Shown: positions 1 through 9,944, counted from the first letter of the stretch. The stretch is 64,000 nt of DNA from Aquabacter sediminis (GCF_028863665.1 NZ_JARBFX010000001.1:558001-622000); one strand, 5' to 3'. Program-made: numbers and translations. Notes: generated by a model not told the origin, from the sequence alone.

Positions 1-1
1 C

Positions 2-1780
2 GCGGGAGCGGCCATCCGCATGGATGGCGGCCACCGCAACTATGTCAGGCTTGAATCCCTTGATCCAGAAAGCATGGTGGGAGCCGCCTCAGGAAAGGCC
101 ATCATTGGCTCCTTCGGCACGGACATCATCGATAATTACAGCCGTGTGATCGGCGACATTGATCTTGGAACGGCATTGTCCGACCCGAACGAATTTCGCA
201 CCCGCGCTGGAGGCACCTACCAGAGCCTGGAGGGCACCGGGACCATCAAGCTCGGGGCGGGTGGCGAGTTCTATAATGATGGCGTTGTGACCATCGGAGG
301 CATCGGCACGTTCGGGACCCTTCTGGTCCAGGCGAAGCAGTTCCGCCAGACCAACAACGGCACCTTGCTCGTGGACGTTACCTCAAGCCCAACGCCAGGG
401 GCATCCAAAAGCGACCTGCTCAGGCTCACGGCTCCCGACGGTGTGAATACCGCTCCCGCCATTCTGCTGGCGGGCGGCATGAAGGTGAATGTGGTGGGCA
501 ACCTGAAGCCGGAAGAGTTCAAGGTCATCTCCACCACCGGCACCATTTCCGGACCGGTCTTCGCGGGCAGCGCGAACAGCCTGGCCCCCTTCGCCTGGGA
601 GACGCGGCTGGCCGGTGCGCAGGGACAGTCCAACGGGTCGCAGGACCTCTACATCAAGCCGGTGGCGAGGTTCGGCACACCAGCGGGCGCGTCGATCACG
701 CCGACCGAGCAAGCCGCCATGCGCTCCCTGCAAAACACCTGGAACGCGGGGACCGTCGACGACAAGATGGCCGAGATGTTCGGCAATCTTGCCCGCGTGA
801 CTTCCGTCGAAGACTATCTACAGGCCATCGACACCCTGGCGCCGGAGGAATCCTCCAGCTCGCTCACCACCCAAACCTTGAATGCCCGAACCTCCATGCA
901 CGCCGCGCTGAGTTGCCCGGTGTTCGAGGGGTCAAGCACCCTCATGCAGGAGACCGACTGTGCCTGGGCCCGCGTCATCGGGACGTGGACGGATCAGGGC
1001 AGTTCCGCGGAAGCGGACGGATACAAGCAGAATGCCCTCACCTATCGCGTCGGCGTGCAGCGGGAGGTGGTGGACAATTGGTTCCTGGGGGCGACGGCAG
1101 GCTTCACGCAGTCCTGGTTGAACGGTTCGGACAGCCTGTCCTCCGCAACGGGCAACGCCGCGGACGCCGCCATCTCCCTCAAGCATCAGGTTGGACCCTG
1201 GCTGTTCGCCTTGTCCGGCCATCTGGGCTTCGGCAATTATCGCACCACCCGGACGATTGATGTGGGCTCGGACCTGGACCAAACGCAAGGCACGGCCAAT
1301 GTACTCACCGCCGCCGGTCGCTTCCGCGCCAGCTACGAGTTTGCCTTCTCCGATTGGTATGTGAAGCCTTACGCCGACTTCGATCTGCTCTATACCTACA
1401 TGCCCGCTTATGAGGAGCAGGGTATTGGGACAACACTCGACTTCTCGTCGGCGAGCCAAGTCAACTTTGCCTTCAGTCCGAATCTGGAAGTGGGCGGGCG
1501 GGTCGACCTTTCGCCCAGCCTGTGGCTTAGGCCCTATGGGTCGGTCGGCATGACCTTCTTCGCGAAAGACGCCATGCCAGTCTCCGTCAGTCTTTCCGAC
1601 GCGAGCCATAATGATGATTTCACGACCTATGTCGCGATCCCATCCACGCTCGTCAATCTGGCTGCGGGCATCCAGCTCTTCGACACCCGGGGTTACGAAA
1701 TCCGCGCCGAATACAAAGCCGACATTGGCAACGACTACCTCTCCCAGGAACTGAGCGCCCGCTTCGCCGTGCGCTTCTGA
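2..1780 (+). CDS. Autotransporter, C-terminal part (partial, runs off window start)
   Basis: The reading frame is open to the first bases of the window, so the true start lies upstream; the first in-frame ATG is at 20. The visible part (about 590 aa) has a Gly/Thr-rich passenger end resembling passenger-associated beta-helix repeats (roughly residues 1-200 from that ATG). A linker and a C-terminal region of about 280 aa follow, with alternating aromatic/polar strands typical of a type V autotransporter beta-barrel. It ends in Phe (FAVRF), as outer-membrane barrels do for BAM recognition. Expected role: the barrel sits in the outer membrane and displays the passenger at the surface. The substrate or adhesive function cannot be judged because most of the passenger is missing. 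Confidence 0.85.
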   Translation, partial: AGAAIRMDGGHRNYVRLESLDPESMVGAASGKAIIGSFGTDIIDNYSRVIGDIDLGTALSDPNEFRTRAGGTYQSLEGTGTIKLGAGGEFYNDGVVTIGGIGTFGTLLVQAKQFRQTNNGTLLVDVTSSPTPGASKSDLLRLTAPDGVNTAPAILLAGGMKVNVVGNLKPEEFKVISTTGTISGPVFAGSANSLAPFAWETRLAGAQGQSNGSQDLYIKPVARFGTPAGASITPTEQAAMRSLQNTWNAGTVDDKMAEMFGNLARVTSVEDYLQAIDTLAPEESSSSLTTQTLNARTSMHAALSCPVFEGSSTLMQETDCAWARVIGTWTDQGSSAEADGYKQNALTYRVGVQREVVDNWFLGATAGFTQSWLNGSDSLSSATGNAADAAISLKHQVGPWLFALSGHLGFGNYRTTRTIDVGSDLDQTQGTANVLTAAGRFRASYEFAFSDWYVKPYADFDLLYTYMPAYEEQGIGTTLDFSSASQVNFAFSPNLEVGGRVDLSPSLWLRPYGSVGMTFFAKDAMPVSVSLSDASHNDDFTTYVAIPSTLVNLAAGIQLFDTRGYEIRAEYKADIGNDYLSQELSARFAVRF

Positions 1781-2032
1781 CGGCTTGCGGTGGCTTGGGT
1801 GCAGGACGTGGGGTCAAGGCACGACCCAGCCATCGGCGACTGCCATGCAGCACGAAGCGATGCGCTTCCGCGTCTGTGCCAGGACCGCCGCTCAGCTGTG
1901 AAGCCGCACCCTGTTTTCCTGCCCAAAAGGGCGAGTTTCCATAACTCACGGCCACGGTGAGGCTGGTGCGCACGTGACCCGGTCTTGAAGGGAAATAGAC
2001 ATTCCCGGGGTCTTGCGGGTCACGAATAAATG

Positions 2033-2069
2033 TGACACTCATAGTGTCATGAGTATCTCAACAGTGTCA
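2033..2069. promoter_or_regulatory. Inverted repeat/operator overlapping the tetR start
   Basis: TGACACT (2033-2039), three bases, then AGTGTCA (2043-2049) form a perfect 7-bp inverted repeat whose last base is the A of the ATG at 2049. A third half-site AGTGTCA lies at 2063-2069 inside the coding region. A site of this size next to a TetR gene is a typical autoregulatory operator; its position suggests that binding would directly block transcription or translation start. The assignment to this regulator is inferred from position. Confidence 0.6.
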
Positions 2070-2687
2070 CAAACAGGCCGTGTGTCCCTGCGTGACGAGC
2101 AGGCGAAGGTCACGCGCGAGCGCATCCTTGAGGCGGTGAGGGCGATCTTCGAAAGGGATCCTGACGCTGCCTTTTCGTTTGACGATCTCTCAAAGGAAGC
2201 GGGCGTCAGCAGGCGCACGATCTTCCGCTATTTCAAGGACAAGGACGCGCTTCTCGACGCCTTTCTCTCGCGCACGAACGAGCAGCTGGGTGTCCCCGTC
2301 TGGCCGGCCTGCGAGTCCGATCTCGTCGAATTGCCGCCCAACCTGTTCGAGGCCCTCGAGCGCAATAGCGGCACGGTGCACGCGCTGAACGTGTCTGTTG
2401 CCGGCCGTGAAGTCCGGCTGAGGGACAACAAGGCGCGCCAAGCTGCATTTCGCAAGAGTCTGAAGAACGTCAGCAAGCATTTGAGCCCAAAGGAGGCGGC
2501 CTATCTGGAAGCGGTGGTCCATCTGCTGTTCACGACATCGGCGTGGCAGATCATGAAGGACCACTGGAATCTGGAAGGCCGGGAAGCGGGCGAGGCATCA
2601 GCCTGGGCCATCCGCCTTCTGCTGGAAGCGGCACGCCACAAAACGTCGAAGCTGGAACGGGTGAAGACCGATCCTTCGGACCGCTGA
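2049..2687 (+). CDS. TetR/AcrR-family transcriptional regulator
   Basis: 212 aa from the ATG at 2049; an in-frame TTG at 2013 would add 12 residues but reads through the inverted repeat. The N-terminal TetR helix-turn-helix is clear: a helix beginning RERILEAVRAIF, then FSFDDLSKEAGVSRRTIFRYF and KDKDALLDAFL at about residues 22-65. The C-terminal ligand domain is diverged, so the inducer is unknown. The operator-like inverted repeat over its own start argues for autorepression. No copy of that site was seen upstream of the ABC transporter genes that follow at 2904, so control of that operon is not supported by the sequence. Confidence 0.85.
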   Translation: MSISTVSQTGRVSLRDEQAKVTRERILEAVRAIFERDPDAAFSFDDLSKEAGVSRRTIFRYFKDKDALLDAFLSRTNEQLGVPVWPACESDLVELPPNLFEALERNSGTVHALNVSVAGREVRLRDNKARQAAFRKSLKNVSKHLSPKEAAYLEAVVHLLFTTSAWQIMKDHWNLEGREAGEASAWAIRLLLEAARHKTSKLERVKTDPSDR

Positions 2688-2903
2688 ACCGGGATTATGA
2701 CATCTGAAGCGCACTCCGCTCAGACCGAACACATGTAAACAGTAGATCGACGCATCTTTTCAATGAAAGAGGGGCCTACCGAGCATCTTCCATCGCGTTA
2801 CGACGCTGTGTGCTTGGTTCCCACTTTAAAAGCTCAATGACGCGCAAGTCGTCACGCTTCCGGCCGTACGCGGCCACCCAAAAATACCTTCCAGGAGAAC
2901 AAC

Positions 2904-4529
2904 ATGGCTCTGACACGGCGCTCTGCCCTGAAGATGTTGGCCAGCGGATCCATTGGCCTCGGCGCAGCGGTCCACGGCGAGATGCCGGCCTTCGCGCAGG
3001 CAAAGCCCAGCACGATCCGCGTCGCGATGAGTGCCAGCGATATACCGCTCACCACTGGCCAGCCCAGCCAAGGGGTGGAAGGCATCCGCTTCATTGGCCT
3101 GACCGTCTATGATGGACTGACACGCTGGGACCTCTCCAGAAGCGATGTCGCCTCTGAAATCGTTCCCTCCCTCGCAGAAAGTTGGGAGATCAATTCGCAA
3201 GACAGGCGCGTCTGGACCTTCCGGCTACGCAAGGGAGTGAAATTTCACGACGGTTCTGACTTCAATGCCGATGCGGTGATCTGGAATTTCGAGAAGTTGC
3301 TTAACAAGAGCGCCGCCCAATTCGACCCGGCTCAAGCCAGCCAGGGCAGCCTCTACACAGGCAGCCTCGCCTCATGGCGCAAGATTGACGACCTTACTGT
3401 GGAGATCACCACCCGCGTCCCCGATGCTGTGCTGCCCTACGGGCTCGCCAATGTGTTTATGTCCAGCCCTGCGCAGTGGGAAGCCGCGGGCAGGAATTGG
3501 GGCAAGTTCGCCGAGCAGCCCTCGGGAACCGGGCCTTGGAAGCTCACCTCCTTCAAGCCGCGCGAGCGCGCCGAACTGGTGCGGAATCCGGATTACTGGG
3601 ACAAGGCGCGCATCCCAAAGGCCGATCGCCTGGTTCTGCTTCCGATGCCTGATGCAAATGCCAGGGTGGCCGCACTGCTGTCCGGGCAAGTGGACTGGGT
3701 CGAGGCGCCTCCGCCGGATTCAATCCCCCGCCTGAAGCAGAGCCAGATGCAGATCGTGACGAACGTATATCCTCATGTCTGGCCCTACATGCTGAGCTTT
3801 GAAGAGGACTCCCCCTTCAAGGACATTCGCATCCGCAAGGCCGTGAACCTCGCCATCGACCGGGAGGGCCTCGTCACGCTGCTGAGCGGTCTGGCGGCGC
3901 CGGCCAAAGGGATGGTCAATCCTGACCATCCCTGGTTCGGCAAGCCCAGCTTCGACATCGTCTATGACCCCGATGCGGCACGCGCGCTGGTCAAGGAGGC
4001 CGGCTACAGCCAGTCGATGCCACTCAAGGTCAGGATCATCATCGCCCCCTCGGGGTCTGGGCAGATCCAGCCCATGCCCATGAACGAGTTCATCAAGGAG
4101 AACCTGCGCGACGTCGGCATCGATGCGGAGTTCGAGGTGCTGGACTGGGAAGCCCTGCGGACGCGTCGCCGCCTGGGCGCAGGTGCGCCCGAAAACAAGG
4201 GGCGTGCCGGCATCAACAATTCCTGGGCCTTCTGGGATCCGGACATCGGCCTGATCGGCCCCTCAACCGAGTTCATGAAGGCCACGGGCTTCAACTGGGG
4301 CAACTACCGCAACCCGGAGGCGGAGCGCCTGGGGAAAGCTGCGAAAGAGGAATTCGATCCAGCCAAGCAAAACGCTCTTCTCGCGCGCCTTCACGAAGTC
4401 ATCGTGAACGATTCCATGTGGATCTGGGTGGTCCATGACCTCAATCCACGCGCCCTGGCGCCGGGGGTCAAGGGCTTCGTGCAGGCGCAAAGCTGGTACC
4501 AGGACCTCACGCCGGTGACTGTCAACTAA
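2904..4529 (+). CDS. ABC transporter substrate-binding protein, peptide/nickel family (SBP_bac_5)
   Basis: 541 aa. A clear ribosome-binding site (AGGAGA) precedes the ATG. The N-terminus has a Tat-like signal (TRRSALKMLASGSIGLGAA) with probable cleavage after AFAQA near residue 33. The body matches family 5 solute-binding proteins (DppA/OppA/NikA type): the VWTFRLRKGVKFHDGSDFNA motif around residue 105, then NPDYWDKARIPKADRLV and IRKAVNLAIDR. It is exported to the periplasm and delivers its ligand to the permeases at 4551 and 5506. The ligand may be a peptide or an N-modified amino acid, given the amidase/carbamoylase and RidA genes downstream; that is inference. First gene of a compact five-gene transporter operon. 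Confidence 0.92.
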   Translation: MALTRRSALKMLASGSIGLGAAVHGEMPAFAQAKPSTIRVAMSASDIPLTTGQPSQGVEGIRFIGLTVYDGLTRWDLSRSDVASEIVPSLAESWEINSQDRRVWTFRLRKGVKFHDGSDFNADAVIWNFEKLLNKSAAQFDPAQASQGSLYTGSLASWRKIDDLTVEITTRVPDAVLPYGLANVFMSSPAQWEAAGRNWGKFAEQPSGTGPWKLTSFKPRERAELVRNPDYWDKARIPKADRLVLLPMPDANARVAALLSGQVDWVEAPPPDSIPRLKQSQMQIVTNVYPHVWPYMLSFEEDSPFKDIRIRKAVNLAIDREGLVTLLSGLAAPAKGMVNPDHPWFGKPSFDIVYDPDAARALVKEAGYSQSMPLKVRIIIAPSGSGQIQPMPMNEFIKENLRDVGIDAEFEVLDWEALRTRRRLGAGAPENKGRAGINNSWAFWDPDIGLIGPSTEFMKATGFNWGNYRNPEAERLGKAAKEEFDPAKQNALLARLHEVIVNDSMWIWVVHDLNPRALAPGVKGFVQAQSWYQDLTPVTVN

Positions 4530-4550
4530 AGCAGAGGCGAGATCACGCCG

Positions 4551-5504
4551 ATGTTCATCTATGCGCTGCGCCGCATCCTGTTTACCGTTCCGATTGCCCT
4601 TGGCGTTTCAATCGTCTGCTTCGGGCTGATCCATATTTCTCCCGGCGATCCGCTCTCGGCTGTCCTGCCCGAGGGCGCGTCCCCTGAGATGATCGCCCAG
4701 GTGAGGGAAGCATACGGCTTCGACCAGCCACTGGTGGTGCAGTATCTCAAGTGGCTGGGCCTCGTCCTGCACGGCGACTTCGGCCTTTCCATCGTGAACC
4801 GGCGGCCTGTTCTCGACGAGGTGATGACCGCCGCCGGCAACACGTTGATCCTGGGCGGCGCCGCAATTGCGATGGGCTTCGTGGCTGGGACAGCAATGGG
4901 GCTCATCGCCGGCTACGCCGCAGGAACGGCGAAGGACAAGGTGGTCACGGCCGTTGCCATTTCAGGAGTCTCGATCCCACACTATTGGCTCGGCATCGTC
5001 CTGGTGATCATCTTCGCCGTGAACCTGAACCTGCTGCCCGCTACGGGAATGGGGAGCAGCGGCACCGGCGGATTCACCCTGGACTGGGCTGGCATCCGGC
5101 ATCTCATCCTGCCAGCCGTGGCCCTGGCGGTCATTCCCGGCAGCATCATCGCGCGGTCCGTGCGTGGCACGGTCGCCGACGTCCGCAAGCAAGAGTTCGT
5201 GCAGACACTCACCGCCAAGGGCCTGCCGCCACGGCGCATCTTCGTCCACATCGTGCGGAATGCCCTTCCCTCCGTGCTGGCCATCATGGGGCTTCAGCTC
5301 GCCCAACTTCTCGGCGGCTCGATCCTGGTTGAAACCGTATTCGCATGGCCGGGGACCGGATTTCTGCTGAACAATGCAATCTTCAGCCGAGATCTTCCCG
5401 TTCTGCAGGGGACCATACTGACCCTCGCCATGATCTTTGTGGTCGTGAATCTTCTCATCGACATCGCGCAAGCGATGGTCGACCCTCGCATCAAGCGGTC
5501 CTGA
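4551..5504 (+). CDS. ABC transporter permease, DppB type
   Basis: 317 aa inner-membrane permease with about six membrane segments. It starts MFIYALRRILFTVPIALGVS, the classical DppB/OppB/NikB N-terminus, and contains HISPGDPL and the cytoplasmic EAA-like loop (VRKQEFVQTLTAKGLPPRRI, about residue 220) that contacts the ATPases. It begins 21 bp after the binding-protein gene and ends 1 bp before the second permease, consistent with one operon. It forms the heterodimeric channel with the product of 5506. Confidence 0.93.
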   Translation: MFIYALRRILFTVPIALGVSIVCFGLIHISPGDPLSAVLPEGASPEMIAQVREAYGFDQPLVVQYLKWLGLVLHGDFGLSIVNRRPVLDEVMTAAGNTLILGGAAIAMGFVAGTAMGLIAGYAAGTAKDKVVTAVAISGVSIPHYWLGIVLVIIFAVNLNLLPATGMGSSGTGGFTLDWAGIRHLILPAVALAVIPGSIIARSVRGTVADVRKQEFVQTLTAKGLPPRRIFVHIVRNALPSVLAIMGLQLAQLLGGSILVETVFAWPGTGFLLNNAIFSRDLPVLQGTILTLAMIFVVVNLLIDIAQAMVDPRIKRS

Positions 5505-5505
5505 G

Positions 5506-6402
5506 ATGAGCACCCTCGCAAGCGCCAAGGCCGATCTCATCGCCGTGGGCCGGCGGCCTCCCTCCCGGAGCTTCTGGAACAATGTGGGGCGTCGCCTCCT
5601 GCGCGATCCCGTCACCATGGTCTGCGCCGCTATTATCCTGGCGATCACCCTGGCCGCGCTTTTCGCCCCCTACATCGCGCCTCATGATCCCTATCGCACC
5701 AGCATGGTGCGGCGGCTGCTCCCCATCGGCTCGCCCGGCTACCTGCTCGGCACCGATGAACTGGGACGCGACATCCTCTCCCGGCTGATCTGGGGTGCCC
5801 GCCTGTCCCTGGTCATGGGCATATCGCCGGTCGTCATCGCCACGGCAATCGGCGGTCTCCTGGGCGTCATCGCGGGTTATGCGGGCGGTGTCTGGAACAT
5901 GGTCATCATGCGCGTGATCGATGTATTCTATGCGTTTCCCTCCGTTCTCCTGGCGGTTGCGATTGCTGGGGTGCTCGGGGCGGGCCTTGGCAATACGATC
6001 TTCTCGCTCGTCCTGGTCTTTGTGCCCTCGCTCGCGCGTGTGGCGGAAAGCATCACCATACAGATCCGCGGCCAGGACTATGTGGAGGCGGCGCTGGCCA
6101 CCGGAGCTTCCGATTGGAGGGTGGTGCGCGACCACATCATTCCAAACGTGTCCGCGCCCATCATCTCCTACGCCTCGAGCCTCATCAGCGTCTCCATCGT
6201 GCTGGCCTCCGGCCTGTCCTTCCTTGGACTTGGCGTGACGCCCCCGGAACCGGAATGGGGGCTGATGCTCAATGCGCTGCGGCAGGCGATCTATGTCGCG
6301 CCGACCAATGCGATCCTCCCCGGTCTGATGATCTTCATTACGTCGATGTGCTTCAACCTCATGAGTGAGGGGCTGCGCGCCGCAATGGATGTCAAGCAAT
6401 AG
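5506..6402 (+). CDS. ABC transporter permease, DppC type
   Basis: 298 aa inner-membrane permease of the DppC/OppC/NikC group. It has an N-terminal cytoplasmic arm, one membrane helix near residues 45-65, then the HDPYRTSMVRRLLPIGSPGY and LGTDELGRDILSRLIWGARL motifs that mark this family. The EAA-like loop is IQIRGQDYVEAALATGASDW (about residue 185). It starts 1 bp after the DppB-like stop and is partner to that permease. Its stop (TAG at 6400-6402) is 4 bp before the ATPase start. Confidence 0.93.
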   Translation: MSTLASAKADLIAVGRRPPSRSFWNNVGRRLLRDPVTMVCAAIILAITLAALFAPYIAPHDPYRTSMVRRLLPIGSPGYLLGTDELGRDILSRLIWGARLSLVMGISPVVIATAIGGLLGVIAGYAGGVWNMVIMRVIDVFYAFPSVLLAVAIAGVLGAGLGNTIFSLVLVFVPSLARVAESITIQIRGQDYVEAALATGASDWRVVRDHIIPNVSAPIISYASSLISVSIVLASGLSFLGLGVTPPEPEWGLMLNALRQAIYVAPTNAILPGLMIFITSMCFNLMSEGLRAAMDVKQ

Positions 6403-6406
6403 AGCC

Positions 6407-7492
6407 ATGGCCATGCGCTTCAATATTCGCAAGACGCTCGAAGATACGCCCATAGAGCAGGACAATTCTCACCGTGATGGCGTTTCGCCTGTCGAGCCGA
6501 TCCTCGCCGTGCGCGGGCTACGCAAGCATTTTCCCATCAAGGGCGGACTGCTGGGACGACCGCAGGCCTGGGTGCAGGCGGTGGACGGCGTCGACTTCCA
6601 GGTCGCGGCCGGCGAGACGCTCAGCATCGTCGGCGAGTCCGGCTGCGGCAAGTCGACGACTGCGCGCCTGCTCATGCACCTGGTCGTGCCCGATAGCGGG
6701 CAAGTGGTGCTTGCCAATCATGTCGTCGGGGACCCTACAGGCATCAGCGTGCGCGAGGCGCGGCGCAGGATGCAGATGGTGTTTCAGGATTCCCACGCCT
6801 CACTGAACCCGCGCCTGACGATCGAGGATTCCATTGCGTTTGGCCTGAGGGCAACGGGCGCCGCCGGCGCTGAGGCGAAGGCCCAGTCCCGCCGGGCGCT
6901 AGACATGGTGGGGCTGACGCCGGCGATGTTCGCGCAGCGCTATCCGCACGAGCTTTCTGGCGGCCAGCGCCAACGGGTCAACATCGCCCGCGCGCTGGCT
7001 CTCGAACCCGACATCCTCATCCTCGATGAATCCGTGTCCGCGCTCGATAAGTCACTTGAGGCGCAGATCCTCAACCTGCTTGAGGAATTGAAGGCCCAGC
7101 TCGGGCTCACATATATTTTCATTTCGCACGACCTATCGGTTGTTCAGTATATCAGCGACCGCGTCCTCGTAATGTACCTTGGAAAGGTCGTTGAAATCGG
7201 TCCGGTTGGCCGATTGTATGAACAGCCCAGCCATCCCTATACGGAGGCGCTGCTCGCCTCGCGGCCGACCCAGAACCCGCGCCTGCGCCGCAGCGCTCCC
7301 CCGCTCACGGGCGATCCGCCCAATCCGATCTCACCCCCGAGCGGTTGCCGGTTTCGCACCCGCTGTCCCCTGGCGCGCCGGATCTGCGCCGAACACGTTC
7401 CAAAGCTCGCGCCGGTGTCGAACGCCAGCGGCCATGTGGTGGCCTGCCATGCGCGGCAAGCGAACTCCCAGTACGAGGCGAGCGCAGCGTGA
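6407..7492 (+). CDS. ABC transporter ATP-binding protein, DppF/OppF type
   Basis: 361 aa from the ATG at 6407; a second ATG at 6413 is equally possible. Walker A is GESGCGKSTTARLL, the ABC signature LSGGQRQRVNIARAL, Walker B ILILDESVSALD, and the H-loop sits in FISHDLSVV. The C-terminal oligopeptide/dipeptide extension (SGCRFRTRCPLARRICAEH) carries the conserved Cys residues that bind an Fe-S cluster in some members. It energises the peptide-type importer as a heterodimer with the ATPase at 7489, whose GTG overlaps this stop (GTGA). Confidence 0.93.
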   Translation: MAMRFNIRKTLEDTPIEQDNSHRDGVSPVEPILAVRGLRKHFPIKGGLLGRPQAWVQAVDGVDFQVAAGETLSIVGESGCGKSTTARLLMHLVVPDSGQVVLANHVVGDPTGISVREARRRMQMVFQDSHASLNPRLTIEDSIAFGLRATGAAGAEAKAQSRRALDMVGLTPAMFAQRYPHELSGGQRQRVNIARALALEPDILILDESVSALDKSLEAQILNLLEELKAQLGLTYIFISHDLSVVQYISDRVLVMYLGKVVEIGPVGRLYEQPSHPYTEALLASRPTQNPRLRRSAPPLTGDPPNPISPPSGCRFRTRCPLARRICAEHVPKLAPVSNASGHVVACHARQANSQYEASAA

Positions 7493-8514
7493 CAATCCTC
7501 TCCACCCCGTCCCTGGCCCCCGTCGTCGTCGTGGACGATCTGTATGTCAGGTTCGTCTCCCGTGATCTCGACCTGCCGGTGGTGAGCGGCGTGTCGTTCA
7601 CCCTCCATCCGCATGAAACGCTATGCCTCCTGGGCGAGTCGGGATCGGGCAAGAGTGTCACCATGCGCGCCTTGATGCGCCTTCTTCCGGACACGGCGCG
7701 ACTGACGGGGCGGGTGGTGGTGGATGGTCAGGACGTGCTGCGGCTCGACGAGCCGGGGCTGCGCGGCTTGCGCGGCCGAAGCGTGGCGATGATCTTCCAG
7801 GAGCCCATGACGGCGCTGGACCCGGTCTTCACTGTCGGGCGACAAATCGCCGAGACCGTGGTCTGCCACGAGGGCTTGTCCTATGGCGCAGCCGACCGAC
7901 GTGCGCTGGAGCTCCTGGAAATGGTGCAGGTGCCCTCGGCCCGCCGGAGGCTGGCGGCTTATCCTCATGAACTTTCGGGCGGATTGCGTCAGCGCGTCAT
8001 GATCGCGATGGCACTGGCCTGCCGCCCGAAGGTGCTGCTTGCCGACGAGCCGACCACGGCGCTCGACGCCACGGTCCAGATCCAGATCCTGCTCCTGCTG
8101 CGCGAACTTCAGAAGGAGCTTGGCATGGCGACGATCATCGTCACGCACGATCTCGGCGTCGCGTGCGAAACGGCCGATCGCGTCGCCGTCATGTATGCCG
8201 GCCGCTTCGTGGAGACCGGGCCCGTTGAGGCGCTGATGGATGAGCCCCGTCATCCCTACACGCTCGGCCTGCTGAACGCGACGGTGCACGGCCAGCCCAG
8301 GGGCACGCGGCTGAAGACCATTGCGGGCGCGCCACCGGATTTGGCCGCCCTTCCACGAGGATGCAGCTTCGCACCCCGGTGCGTAGACGCGTTCGATGTC
8401 TGCGCCTCGGACGCCCCGCGCGCGCTGGGTGTGGGGGAGCGTGCCGTCCGGTGCCACAAATATGATGAACGCGTAACACTCGAAGCTCCCATGAGCCACA
8501 TCCCCCCGCCCTGA
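7489..8514 (+). CDS. ABC transporter ATP-binding protein, DppD/OppD type
   Basis: 341 aa from the GTG at 7489, chosen because it overlaps the upstream stop by 4 bp and places the protein start just before the conserved [11 protein letters not shown] strand; the longer frame back to 7345 lies inside the previous gene. Walker [15 protein letters not shown], signature [15 protein letters not shown], Walker [14 protein letters not shown]-terminal oligopeptide-transporter extension with CSFAPRC. Second ATPase of the importer. A gap of about 150 bp separates it from the amidase gene, which is probably co-transcribed. Confidence 0.92.
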   Translation: MTILSTPSLAPVVVVDDLYVRFVSRDLDLPVVSGVSFTLHPHETLCLLGESGSGKSVTMRALMRLLPDTARLTGRVVVDGQDVLRLDEPGLRGLRGRSVAMIFQEPMTALDPVFTVGRQIAETVVCHEGLSYGAADRRALELLEMVQVPSARRRLAAYPHELSGGLRQRVMIAMALACRPKVLLADEPTTALDATVQIQILLLLRELQKELGMATIIVTHDLGVACETADRVAVMYAGRFVETGPVEALMDEPRHPYTLGLLNATVHGQPRGTRLKTIAGAPPDLAALPRGCSFAPRCVDAFDVCASDAPRALGVGERAVRCHKYDERVTLEAPMSHIPPP

Positions 8515-8661
8515 AACGCTGTGGCGCCCCACCGCCCGGGGAGGATCGTGTTGGTCCACTCCCAGGGGATCGCCCCCTCGTCCACTCCCCTCATCGCCCC
8601 CCCCCTCAAGAACAGACACCTGGCTGGACCTGGAATGCAGGCCAGCGGAACGGGATGCCCC

Positions 8662-9864
8662 ATGACAAATATCGACACCGAGCGCTTCTTGCAGGACCTG
8701 GACACGCTGCGCCAGATCGGCCGCTTCAACGAGACCGGCGTGCATCGCCCCACCTTCAGCGACGACGACATGGAAACCCGCCGGTGGCTCGTGCGGGAGA
8801 TGGAAGCGATCGGGCTTGAAGCCACCCTCGACGGCATCGGCAATGTGCTCGGCCGCAAGACAGGGCCGGGTCCCTTCGTTCTGGTCGGCAGCCACCTGGA
8901 GACGCAGAACCATGCCGGTTGGCTCGATGGGGCCCTCGGGGTCGTAGCGGCGCTGGCACTCGCCCGCGCTGGCCTGCCCGTCGATGTCTGTGCCTATTGT
9001 GACGAGGAAGGGCATTTCGGCGACTTCATCGGGTCGCGTAGTCTTATCGGTCACTTCGCTGAGGCGGACATGGACGCGGCGCGAAACCGGCATGACGGCT
9101 CGCCCCTGCGCGATGCCCTGAAGCGGGTGGGACTGGAGGGGCGTCCCCGCCTTCGCCTCGAAAAGGAGCGCTATAAGGGGGCCTATGAACTGCACATCGA
9201 GCAGGGCACGCAACTTGAGCGCGCCCGCGATCGCATCGGGGTCGTCACGGGCATCGTCGGTATCCGCCAGTGGAAGATCATCGTCGAGGGAAAGCAGGAT
9301 CACACCGGCGGAACCACCATGGCCGAACGCAAGGATGCCGGGCTCACGGCCGTGCGCATCCTTGGGGCCATCGATAACGAATTTCCGCGCGTGTGCGGTC
9401 CTCGCAGTGTCTGGACTACCGGCAAGATCGCGCTGGAGCCGAATTCGCCACAGATCATTCCGGGCCGCGCGGAGCTCTACTTCTCGTTTCGCGACCTGGA
9501 CCCGGCCGTCCTGGAGGCGATGGAAAGGTGCCTACGTGCCATCTGCCAGGAGGCCAACCGGCGAGAACGCTGCACCGTCAGGCTAGAGGCAATCGGGCAT
9601 TCCGAGCCCTCTCCTTGCGATGCGGACATGCAGGACGCCCTGCGCCAGGCGGCGCAGGAGCTGTGCCCGGGGCAATGGCAGGCGCTGCCCAGCGGGGCCA
9701 TCCACGACAGCCAGATCCTCGCGCGGCTGATGCCGGTTGGCATGCTGTTCGTGCCGTCCATCGACGGGATCAGCCACCACTATCTGGAAGACACGTCGCC
9801 GGACGACCTGTGCCTGGGTCTCCAGGTGCTTGCGCGGGCGGTGGAACGGCTTCTGGCGTCCTGA
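8662..9864 (+). CDS. M20-family Zn amidase: N-carbamoyl-L-amino-acid hydrolase/allantoate-amidohydrolase type
   Basis: 400 aa from the ATG at 8662, matching the family N-terminus (DTERFLQDLDTLRQIGRF). Visible family motifs: VGSHLETQNHAGWLDGALGV (metal ligands His and Asp), CDEEGHFGDFIGSRSLIG (Glu pair), HIEQGTQLE, the Asp/His-rich KQDHTGGTTMAERKDAG lid motif, and SGAIHDSQILA near the C-terminus. The family cleaves N-carbamoyl amino acids, ureidoglycine/allantoate or beta-ureidopropionate, giving free amine plus CO2 and NH3. The exact substrate cannot be read from sequence. The adjacent importer suggests that the substrate is taken up from outside. Unlike typical members with His in VGSHLDT, this one has VGSHLET. 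Confidence 0.88.
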   Translation: MTNIDTERFLQDLDTLRQIGRFNETGVHRPTFSDDDMETRRWLVREMEAIGLEATLDGIGNVLGRKTGPGPFVLVGSHLETQNHAGWLDGALGVVAALALARAGLPVDVCAYCDEEGHFGDFIGSRSLIGHFAEADMDAARNRHDGSPLRDALKRVGLEGRPRLRLEKERYKGAYELHIEQGTQLERARDRIGVVTGIVGIRQWKIIVEGKQDHTGGTTMAERKDAGLTAVRILGAIDNEFPRVCGPRSVWTTGKIALEPNSPQIIPGRAELYFSFRDLDPAVLEAMERCLRAICQEANRRERCTVRLEAIGHSEPSPCDADMQDALRQAAQELCPGQWQALPSGAIHDSQILARLMPVGMLFVPSIDGISHHYLEDTSPDDLCLGLQVLARAVERLLAS

Positions 9865-9944
9865 CCGGCACGCCCCGAGATGGCGGGCGGAGGCACCGAT
9901 CGCCCCCATCGGGCCATGCCATCCAGACCCTGCTGGAGAGTAAC

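Noticed and set aside
932-1609. Antisense frame inside the autotransporter barrel
   Set aside because: No domain, no ribosome-binding site, and the sense strand has a coherent beta-barrel ending in Phe.
7621-9303. Long antisense open frame of 560 aa across the second ATPase and amidase genes
   Set aside because: It is the complement of two clearly coding genes with full motifs, and its own translation has no recognisable domain. High GC produces such shadow frames.
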